Shown here: one piece after another, positions 47,210 through 56,472 of the stretch
Layout: each line of letters starts with the position of its first letter
Position numbering within the stretch: position 1 is the stretch's first letter
DNA from: Siphonodentalium dalli
Taxonomy: Eukaryota; Mollusca; Scaphopoda; Gadilida; Siphonodentaliidae
DNA: 64,000 bases
Reading direction: 5' to 3'
Assembly (NCBI GenBank): GCA_032622095.1
Contig: CP136061.1
Coordinates: 174,181,692-174,245,691 of the forward strand
Notes under the pieces: model-generated
Database searches by the model: none
What the model saw: the letters and a program-made list of their open reading frames with translations, nothing else
What the model was told of the DNA's origin: nothing
Made by a program: the position numbers and the translations under genes

Positions 47210-48442
47210 TTAAACCTCATATGTACAGTGGGAAAACAAACTTCGAGATCTATTCAAAGGTTCTGATTCACCTATTCCAACATTCTCTATAATCAGTTCA
47301 TTGTCATCTTCCATCGACTGCAGAAAGGAAAATCTCCTCTGCAGTGAAGGTTCTCTGATTAGCCCACTACGGGTTTCCTCAAATGCTTGATAATTCATGC
47401 TCACACTGTGTGACAGTTCTCTGTTGGTTGTTTTCAGTGGAATGAGCCTTGAACACACAGTTCCTTTAGGGTTTTCATTATATCTTATGTCCATCAGTAT
47501 GAAAAATGCCAAAATTGGTGTAACAACAGGCTGACTCCATGCAAGTATTGTCAATGTACGATAAATTGTCTTGTTGGCAGTGTATCTTAAATCAACCATC
47601 TCAAGAATGAACAAGGGATACCAAAACACTATGATTGACATAACCATTCCAATATAGAGTACAATACGCCTTACATGTGCCTTTGTATTACATTTGAATT
47701 TATTATTAATTTTCTCATCAAGATTTAGAAATTGATAGGCACTTCCTTCATCAATTTCCCTCCCTGAAGAAACCGCTTCATGAATATACTGCCACTTTTG
47801 GCTGTTGATGCGATTTTTCACTTTAACATATAGTTTCCTGAAGTAGATGAGGGCAGTTGCAATTGCTCCTGTAACCAGAATGATCCATATGGAATGCAGA
47901 ATGAATTGGCTTTCCTGGCCATATCTCAACACACATATCCCAATGTTATGGTCAAACTTAGGACTGCTTGGTATGAATGATATTCCTAAATTAATTAGCA
48001 CATTCCCAAACCAGATCATAAATATCCCAAAAAAGATGCAACAGTAGTTTTCCTTCTGATGACCATGTGCCATGCAGCAATCCTGTAGCTGGTATTCCTC
48101 CCCGACCACCAGAGCTATGAGATTATATGATGATGTCATCATGAGTAATATGTATGAAGAACCAATGACTGAGCAAAAAGGCATTTCCTTGCTCTCGAGT
48201 AAACCGTATCCGAATGGCACGCATAATATAGACTTAAGAAGGTCCAAGCAACAGTGATGGAACAAGAATGCTGTAGCTGAATGGCGTAGCTTCCTGATCA
48301 TCATAATTGCCAGTAGAATCATGAGATTACCCAGACAACCGAAGGTAGCTACTGTGAATAGGATAGCAGCTTCTGTCCCACTCCCCTCCCTCACAGCTGT
48401 GTCATCTTCATAGTCATCACTCACAATTTCTCCTGTTCTCAT
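47210..48442 (-). CDS. Orphan class A (rhodopsin-like) GPCR, single exon
   Basis: The ATG at 48442 (MRTGEIVSDD) is preferred: just upstream the minus strand reads TTCCATTTCAG, a splice acceptor, so an untranslated 5' exon is likely. The 410-residue product has seven hydrophobic segments: ~25-49 (LGNL, N39), 58-82 (D67), 90-114, 133-157 (W144), 178-202, 257-283 and 290-317. C90 and C170 can form the usual disulfide. The acidic N-terminus is short. Loop 3 and the serine-rich tail are long. Key motifs are altered: DRY is E115-E116-Y117, helix 6 has FWYP, and NPxxY is TPILAF. It sits inside a midasin intron on the opposite strand. Ligand unknown; a peptide or small-molecule receptor of a lophotrochozoan-specific group is possible. 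Confidence 0.85.
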   Translation of the reverse strand: MRTGEIVSDDYEDDTAVREGSGTEAAILFTVATFGCLGNLMILLAIMMIRKLRHSATAFLFHHCCLDLLKSILCVPFGYGLLESKEMPFCSVIGSSYILLMMTSSYNLIALVVGEEYQLQDCCMAHGHQKENYCCIFFGIFMIWFGNVLINLGISFIPSSPKFDHNIGICVLRYGQESQFILHSIWIILVTGAIATALIYFRKLYVKVKNRINSQKWQYIHEAVSSGREIDEGSAYQFLNLDEKINNKFKCNTKAHVRRIVLYIGMVMSIIVFWYPLFILEMVDLRYTANKTIYRTLTILAWSQPVVTPILAFFILMDIRYNENPKGTVCSRLIPLKTTNRELSHSVSMNYQAFEETRSGLIREPSLQRRFSFLQSMEDDNELIIENVGIGESEPLNRSRSLFSHCTYEV

Positions 48443-48478
48443 GGCCAAATTTATTCTGAAATGGAACAAAATCGTCAA

Positions 48479-49223
48479 TAGAAGTTATTATATCCCCCAT
48501 AATGAGTTATGTGTGAGGGATATATAGGAATCAGCTTGTTCATCCGTAGATGTAACATTGTCAGAGATTTTATTGCTACATTTTTTGGTAAATTTTTTTC
48601 AATACTTGGCACAGATATTTAGTACCATGGGAACCTGTGCACCTGCGATCATGTCAGAGGTACATCTGTCTTTTTTTTTTGTGGAGTTATCCCTTTTTTT
48701 ATTTTGAAATTTTTCTTAACATGCATAATTTTGTCCGAGATTTTATTCCTACATTTGCCAGTTTGCATTTGCTGATTTAAACTTTAGCACAGATATTTAG
48801 TGCCATGGCAACCTGTGCCGCGAAAAAAGTAACTTTTTTCCAAGTGGTCACAGTTTTTTCCTCTTACAACATTTCTGCAATATAATTGCCTCAAAGTGTT
48901 CAGCATCGTTTTTATGGTATGTATGACACTTTAGGTCAGGGCTTAAGGGGGGTAGTTAGTGTGGATATAGGCATAATGCTTCTCAGAAATCCCGATTACA
49001 AACCAACACTCACAATTTCGTCTTTTGCATCAGATCACATTGTCAAGTACCAACGCCACTGGTTCAAGATGAAAATGGACAGCTATGACACCCATGATTA
49101 AAGTAAATAAAAATGAATAAAGTTATTCATTTATATCATTAATGTTTACTCATTAGACCTGATCAGACTGCATAAGAGGCAAAACATGGAAATCTCATTA
49201 TGCTAGAAAGTATTGAATGCTAT
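48479..49223. other. GPCR upstream region with a twofold ~200-bp repeat
   Basis: 48490-48870 holds two units sharing GAGATTTTATT(G/C)CTACATTT and CACAGATATTTAGT(A/G)CCATGG, a family resembling the GGGATATA repeats at 7797. The small frame at 48886-49101 has no recognised domain. A GPCR first exon on the minus strand may be hidden here. Confidence 0.5.
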
Positions 49224-49227
49224 TTAA

Positions 49228-49724
49228 AGGTGGATTATCTCTTTGTAAACATGCATTATATAGTTACCGGGGTATAAAATATTAGATTTGAATCGAAGAC
49301 TCCTGTCCGGAAATGCTTCTATAGATCAATATTAATTTTATTTAGAATATTTTCTGGTCTAAAAAGGTGTGTTTGTCCAGGTAACGAACAATAGTGGTTA
49401 CTGTTAACAAAGACCAGAAATTTTATTGTACAATTTTGTCACAAATAAACGTTAATTATACTCATTATCGCTTATATCATAATCTGTGGAACAAAACAAT
49501 ACAAACAATCAATCTGGGACATTTGACTTTCAGTGCGTAGCAATATGGTATCATCTGATTGGTCTGTTTTAAAAATAGACACATAAATGGTCCCGATTTG
49601 ATATTCGAAATAAAATCAATATTAATTGATAGAAGCTTTTCCGGACAGGGGTATTCAGTTCATATCTATTATTTTATACCCATGCAACTATTTAAAATTT
49701 GTTATTTAAAGAGATAATCCATCT
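49228..49724. mobile_element. TTAA-flanked MITE with ~115-bp inverted ends
   Basis: Begins AGGTGGATTATCTCTTT and ends AAAGAGATAATCCATCT. TTAA flanks both ends (49224-49227, 49725-49728), the target of piggyBac and Kolobok transposons. The inverted similarity extends over about 115 bp on each side, including GGGTATAAAATA, CTGTCCGGAAA and GCTTCTAT. 497 bp, non-coding. It is fully intact and could fold into one long hairpin if transcribed. Confidence 0.85.
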
Positions 49725-49729
49725 TTAAA

Positions 49730-51010
49730 GCCACAACCAAATTTTTGTTTGATTTTTTTGTTTAATTTATTGGGTTTTTTTTTGGACACAATTTCACATC
49801 AAAGCCATATGAATGCTGATCAATCTGTTAAACGCCATGTTGTCAGATGGTATAAGATCGATTCGTGTGGGTCCATTACTATTTAGCATAAATGTTTTGC
49901 CTAAATTTTTATTTTATATTTTCGATACAGTTGTATTTGAAGTGATTACAGACAAGCATTGGAAATATGGTAAAATGTTCATATAACTTGTTTACAAGTC
50001 ATGAGTCAATTGATAAACAAAAACAAACAGGATAACAATGGGTGCTGCAATTTATACGATTCTTATCTGTTCTCAGACATTATAACTGAAACAAATACCA
50101 AGCCTAAATGGTGTGAGACTACAGATTTTTAGATAAAATGTGGGTGGGTACCCTGCATGAAATTTGAAAACAAAATTCCTTCAAATAAGGGGTGATTTCG
50201 CTGGATTTGGAGGTAAAAAGGGGGTGGGTACCCCGCATGAAATTGGAAAAAATATTTGTTCCTTCAAATAGGGGGGTGGTGGGTACCCAAAAGGCGGAAA
50301 AACAAAATTTCAGCCTACTGTCATGGCACTTTTTTCCGACCCCCCCCCTGCATCACACCTAATTAATGATATACAACTAAAACAAATTAGTGTCAATGAC
50401 AATTTTTTTTTTAAATTAAATAATTTATTTATTATTATAAAAGTTTTTAAATATTTTTTGCGTGTTAAATTGAGCAAGGAAATTCAATCTAAAAAAAAAA
50501 ATTTAAATTAAAATTTCGAATCTTAAAAAAAAAAAAAAGGGGTCATAAGGGACCTTGTCAAATTACAAGCGGAAATTCCGCCAGAGAACGGAGTTTTTTT
50601 CTCCGCTCTCCGCTAAAAACTCCGTTCTCCGCTTGTGAAATTTTTAACGCATTTCCTCCGCTGTAAACTCCGGTAGTAATTACAGCTAACTCCGTTCAAA
50701 TTGGCAGAAACTCCGCTGAATCCAGAGCTGTAACTTCACTGTGGCGAGAGCGGAAACTTCGATGTCAGAGCTGAAACCGGAGTGGTACCAAACTCCTCTG
50801 TTAGGCCGGGGAGCTTATCCAAATTAAATTGGAATTTCCATCGGAGAACTTTTATAAATAGAAGATTAAAGTCCCAAATAAATGATTCCCAAACCCCGGT
50901 TTATATTCTAGGCAACACATGTAGGCTATTTAGTATTTTCCCTGTCACATTTCAATCCTACGTTTTGATGTGCCGCAAATCCGTCACGGTGGGTGACAAA
51001 GCCCCGAATA
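49730..51010. other. Repeats including a CTCCG-rich cluster
   Basis: 50130-50300 has two GGTGGGTACCC(T/C)GCATGAAATT units. 50540-50770 is packed with CTCCGCT, ACTCCG and GCGGA motifs in both orientations, opening GGGACCTTGTCAAATTACAA. 50850-51000 (AGTCCCAAATAAATGATTCC, CCTACGTTTTGATGTGCCGC) is an inverted match to 58330-58440 inside the element 56473-59033, so this is probably a partial relative of that element. No gene. Confidence 0.5.
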
Positions 51011-51407
51011 TCTCGTGAAGCAAGTGCTATTAAGGGGGAAGTCAAATGACGAATCCTTTTGAATGGGGATGTCCATGCAAACCACACCAACAAAAGTTAT
51101 ATATGAAACAATGTCTAGGAACTATTTAAAGCAGCCATATGATTAAACAGATTTAACTGGCGGCTGGGTTTGGTAAATATGCAATGTTTGCTATAAATTT
51201 ATTTTTGGAATTACAACATGAAAAATAAAATAAAAAATAAAAAAAATAAATACATAAACTTTCTCAATGGAACAAATTCTAAGCCGACCCGACATATAAA
51301 TGTGTATTGTTTTCAATACCGCACAACAGTCATACCCGGAAATATCTGCAATTTGTAACTTTTACTGCAGAGATTTGCATGGAAATGTCCATAAAAAATT
51401 GGTCACT

Positions 51408-52792
51408 CAGGGTTTCCGTTAGTACGGCTCAGCGTCCGTAGGACGGCCTTATTCCCCTCGCAGATTATCTGTTTGGTTCATACATATACCAAATGTCAGT
51501 CACAATATGTCGTAAAAAAATTTGGTTGCAACGGGAGTTTGGGGGTTAAACAGAATACTGGTGAAATGCGCGTCAAATAGCGACGTTAGATACAGCGTAA
51601 TACATGTCGCGGTAACATCAAAGAATGCCGCACTGCTGAGTATGCATATTTTTGTGCACGGGATGAAACTACTCATGCTCGAAAATCCCGTGATATCCTA
51701 CGATTACATAATTTGATCAAAGAATGCCGAATTTCTTAGTCGGGACATTTTTATGCACGGGATTTTCATGGATGAAACTACTCCTCCGAGATCCCGTGCT
51801 ATCGTATGGTACATAATTAATGGGTCCCTCTGCAGAGTCCATGAGGTACAGAACAGAGTTTTAGCCAGCGTGTTATAAAATATAATTTTGGCGGGATATG
51901 TGAACATGTGCGTCGTTGATTGTGCTTGGGGACCCAGGCGGGACAACGCAACTATTATTTACCGTACTTTGACTTTATCTCCATATTGGGGAGGGGGTAT
52001 GTGTTTGTCTTTATCCTCCATGTATGTAATATGGATCAAATGAATGGTGTTGTTAACTTGTCACTATGATTTCCCACTATAAAGACTGATTTCGGGACAG
52101 GTTCCGTATTATAGTGAAATAAATCACTTTGGGATTTTGTTGACTATGCATGGAAATATACACATAATAAGCAATTGCGGTCGTCAGTTTATGGACTAAT
52201 AGAGACTATTGAACAAGCTACGCATTCCGAGTGAAAGATGTCGCTACCATTCGTATTCCGCCGCTATAAATATCTCCTGCAGACAAACCCTGCAGTATGA
52301 CGTCACAGCGCACTAATAGTTCTACGATTGACAGCATATATCCTAGCTGTCAGTTTCATTTTCACAGAAGCTGTTTGAAAATCTAGGAAATACTTTATTC
52401 AATTCTCCTTGCTATCTATTATTGGTCAATGCATAGATGCTTTGTAGTGTTTAGATTCATTATACCTGTCGGAATCTTATAGTATAAAATTGTAAACACT
52501 AACTCGTAGCTTGTTCATTAATATATAGTCTTCAATCAAACGACAGTCTTACGTGCGTAACTAATTGATTGATTATCTGGACACCATCAACAGAATTAAA
52601 GCACCCACGTAAATGATTGACTTGCGTAATATATTCGTAGCTTTGGGCTGCTTTGTGGGACTCTTAGGTGCAAGGAAATTGAAAAGTGTCAAATCACAAA
52701 ATTTTCACTCGACGAAACAAACCATGGTCGTCCTGTTGTGTTATGTGTTTCCCCAATACGGACTCATTAATTTCTCCCTGGCGGAAACCCTG
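51408..52792. mobile_element. hAT-like element related to 28742-30039 by its ends
   Basis: Left end CAGGGTTTCCGTTAG, right end CCCTGGCGGAAACCCTG; TCACT lies directly outside each end (51403-51407, 52793-52797). The ten terminal bases CAGGGTTTCC are identical to the ends of 28742-30039. About 1.4 kb, no recognised protein; repeated CACGGGAT...ATGAAACTACTC modules at 51655-51800. Confidence 0.6.
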
Positions 52793-52797
52793 TCACT

Positions 52798-54867
52798 TGA
52801 CATCCTCCTTAATTTGCTGCGTTGTCGAATTATGAAATTATACCGTAATCCAGTGCTGCCGTAAACAATGCAAATTTGGATTTCGTATGAGTAATTTTGC
52901 GATTAGGTAACTTGTCCTCATTTGGTTCATCGGTCACCCTTTAATGTGCAAACCAGTATCAAAAGAAGAATAAAGACTAAAATAAATTATTCCCCTACCC
53001 CGGTTTATAATATACTTTCCGTGTGGCATGTTTCAATTTGTCATTCTATATCAAACTCACTTTTAATGGTGAACGCAAAACAGGGGGTTTACAGCTAGCC
53101 TAAAAGGTTACACAGTCATCTCTACACATGCTATATTTGCGACATCATCCGATCAGAGATATCTCTGGTCAGATTCTGAGAATACTGTAAACCCAGTGCT
53201 ATATATAGTGCCGTAAACAATGCAAATCTTTATACATGCTCCCAATGATGCAGACAGCTAGTCGGCTTATTTGCCAATATTTAGTGAGTCAGCAGCGTGA
53301 CAAAATTTGTGATTTTGTGATATCTCCCTATGGCTTGTGTATCAGTTGGTTTGGGTATCACTTGTCCTGCACCCTCTCCCTAATAAAGTTCTTGTGCGAT
53401 TCGAGTTTTCCAAGTGTGGTATTTTTAGAGATCATATTCCACCAGTACAAAACCTTGGAACTTTTTGAAGTTTCGACAGGGAAACTTATAGTCGAAAGAA
53501 TAACACAGGGAATATATTTCTTAATCATGACCTGTTCCTGAATAATGTACTTCACTGTACGTGAAGGTCCCATCACGAAATTGCACGATATAAGTGACTT
53601 TGTGAATTTTGTTTCTAAGCATCGTGTTAAGGGAACCGGTGTTCTGAAAAAGGTGCATCTGTTCCGAGATACTATTTGTTGCAGAACACCGGTCTTTCCA
53701 ATTACGGTACTGATTGAATAAGTATAGGAAAACATGGATGGCGACGAGTCGCTAATGGTGAAAACTGTTTTAAACTCTGTTAATTTGGCACCCGGAACGA
53801 TTTTATCGCTGCCGAGTTGTAGCTGAGTATGTTATTTATAGGCAACAGGCGACATATGCCCGATATTTTGTGTTTAGTGCTTTTATCTGAGATAAGTTTG
53901 TCCGGGCACCTGCATGGTTATTAAGCCTGCATAACTTGAATATATTATATTAGGATACCGATTTATAAACTCGATTAAACACTTATTTTTGGGACTTTAT
54001 GTCCAGTAACTGTGGAACTATTTATAGGCTTTAAATTATAGCAGCCTGGTATCTTGAAAAGTTTAAAATTAATTGGGTCTCTTGAACCTCATTCGGCTGG
54101 AGTCATTGGAAATTGACACGAAATAGACCTGGTACAGTATACTCCAAGCGTAAAAATGTTGTTATTTGAATATTCATCATTATTTAGACCGAGAAACATT
54201 TCCAATCACAGTCCAATGGGGAGAAAATAGTATGGGAGGCTAAATTAAATGTACAGAAGCATAATCCAATTGCGTTGAAACAAAATTTATAAAATCATTT
54301 AACCAAATGACACAACCCAGCGAGAAGATTGAATCTGCCGGTTTAATATGAGTGACAGGCCATGGGGTGGAGCTTAAAGGGAATCCACCAATCGCGTAAC
54401 AAATAGATAAATAGTGAAGAAATTGCACAATGGCTTGCCGACAAAATACTAAACAATTAGTGATAAATGAATTATAACTAGATGAATATGCAGATTGTGA
54501 ACCGAACTTGCTAGAATATTAGATACTATGACAATCAGTGATGAATAAAGTGTACTTTGGTATGAATAAAGTGTACTTCAATGCGATAAAAGTGAAGTGA
54601 AATGACACGATTTACGTGTTATATATAATAAAGTACGGGATCGGAATCGAAAAAGAGCATGCATCGATCACTAATTATTACTGCCAATTAATCAAACAAT
54701 ACCTAATATTATAAAATAATGCAAACAACATGTTAACAGAGGGGTAAATCGTAGATAAGCTACAGTGCAAGTATGACTGAATTAATTCTTCTTTGCCATT
54801 CATATATGGCTGATAATAAAACATGGGGTGTGTTTCCTAGTAAAATGGAGTTTTATATATGTAGGTG
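52798..54867. other. Non-coding intron sequence with dispersed repeats
   Basis: 52860-53230 shares (T/C)GTAAACAATGCAAAT and GTGGCAT modules, inverted, with 57890-58210. A stem-loop CCGGTGTTCTG (53636-53646) / CAGAACACCGG (53683-53693) lies within a 125-codon minus-strand frame (53358-53735) that has no recognised domain. 54028-54245 is a dispersed repeat whose second copy is at 60640-60985 (CTTGAAAAGTTT, GAGAAACATTTCCA, GGGAGAAAATAGTA). Confidence 0.55.
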
Positions 54868-55329
54868 GAACTAGGGCTGCACGGTAATGAAAAAAACATA
54901 TCGAATAACTAATATTTTAACTAACCGCGGTATGACTAAATACCGAATAAGTAATCCAAATCAGAATATCCTAGCATTTTCTCAACGTAGAATTATCCTT
55001 CGTAGCTTCGTCGGGACATAGTTTCATATTTTGAAAGAATAAACAACGCATATTAATATGTACTCTATACTTGTATTTACTTTATATGGACATCAACTTC
55101 ATAATTATATAACTCTCGTCGTCACGTTTTCTCTTTTTGGGTATCTGTAGTTTCATTAATTCGCTAGGATGGCGATACTTCAGGTGAACCATCATTTTGA
55201 TTTAATAGTTTTCTCACACAAACGACAAACAGCTTGAGTTTCATCTTTCGGTTTAGAATTCTCAACATTTTCAAACCTGAATTGCGTCCAAACCAATGAC
55301 TTAGTGTTAACTTTTGCCACAAGATCCAT
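54868..55329 (-). pseudogene. BED zinc-finger hAT/ZBED remnant
   Basis: On the minus strand an ATG at 55329 starts MDLVAKVNTKSLVWTQFRFE, followed by AVCRLCEKTIKSK. After a frame break around a small deletion, MMVHLKYRHPSELMKLQIPK and KRKRDD follow in the next frame. Together this is a BED finger (CxxC ... HxxxxH), normally C-RLC-x-K ... NLMVHLKxxHP. The residues between K and MM are lost. About 250 bp on, CTAGGGCTGCACGGTAAT (54868-54885) resembles a hAT terminus, so the element is internally deleted. Confidence 0.65.
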
Positions 55330-56079
55330 TTTCGATTGAAGTATGGGACAGCCTTCAGGTAGATATATACCAATGTTAATTATGTTTTCACAAGGTATTA
55401 TAGCGCAGTGGCGTAGGAGTGGGTACGGCCCGACGGTTTTGGCCGTACCAATATTCGCACCAGTGAAGTTTTTTGTTGTTACACACATGGGAATGGTGCG
55501 ATTGGGGATAGTCATAAAACATTTGATCAAATAGAAAATGTTAGAGTTATCGCATTATGCCTAAAGTGTCTACAGACAGATGCACGGATGGACGGACGAA
55601 CGACGAGTGGTCAATCTGGACATTGACAATATGTGTACCATACTATGGTATAGGTACACATAAAAAGTGTTATCTCATGCAGAGTACAAGAAAAATATAT
55701 CAAACCTGGTGTGCCCCTTTAACATTTCTATTCACATTTGTAATCAATTGAAATCAATGTCAAAAAGGCTTTCCATTAATATATAAATAAAACAAACTAG
55801 ACCTACAGTTCTAAAAGTGTTATGAACAATTATTTTGTTCTCATAGACTGATACAGATATTACAGATATTATAGCAATAGCAGAAACTTTATAAGTAAAG
55901 TTGAGCTAAAAATGGAGTCTGCATGAATCAATGTAATCAAATTTATTTTTCATAGGTCCGGTTGTATTGATTTTCCGATCACCACCTGCACCGATGCCAA
56001 AAATAGAGTCTGCTCTATGCCTTAGGTAAAATTGACAAATGATTAATTAATTATATCTTATTTGACATTTTTGCTGCAG
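55330..56079. other. Non-coding, end of the midasin intron
   Basis: 55404-55455 contains CAGTGGCGTAGGAGTGGGTA, like a hAT terminal repeat, with an inverted GTACGGCC/GGCCGTAC pair. Short GGACGGACGAACG microsatellite at ~55587. Confidence 0.4.
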
Positions 56080-56233
56080 GTAGACAACAACTGTGATATT
56101 GAAGATGTAGCTATTGAGTTACAATCAATGCTTGAGATGACAATGCAGAGGAATTTCAGTGAGAAGAGTTGTGTTCATCCACTCACACAACTGACCTCAC
56201 TGTGGGCTCAATTAATGGACTTGAGGAAACCAG
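56080..56233 (+). CDS. MDN1: Midasin exon after the P-loop exon
   Basis: A 154-bp exon between CTGCAG and GTGGGA, entering in phase 0 and leaving in phase 1. It starts VDNNCDIEDVAIELQSMLEM directly after GGFEQ, and continues LTQLTSLWAQLMDLRKP. The VD start and the helical segment match the insertion that follows FEQVD in midasin AAA modules. The next exon was not found before the right edge, implying an intron of more than 7 kb. Confidence 0.85.
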
Positions 56234-56472
56234 GTGGGACATATTGTCTGCTGCTAATTTTATACATCTGTGGAGTGCCATTATAAGATGGTACAGCGAT
56301 AGATATATATCGTAAATAATCTTTCTTGTCATATAAGGAATGGGGTTCAACAAGTGGACACCATAGGGTTGGGTGGCATTTATATTATGTACAAATAACA
56401 CACAAATTCAATATATTGAAACTGCTATTTGTATCATTTAATAAAACGGTTAAACTTGTATAGCATTGTTAA

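Noticed and set aside
50540-53576. Complete element with GGGACCTT...AAGGTCCC ends
   Set aside because: Only eight terminal bases match and the flanking bases (TAA versus ATC) are not duplicated, so the borders are not supported.
53358-53735. 125-codon minus-strand frame
   Set aside because: No recognisable domain and it crosses a palindromic stem-loop; chance frame is more likely.
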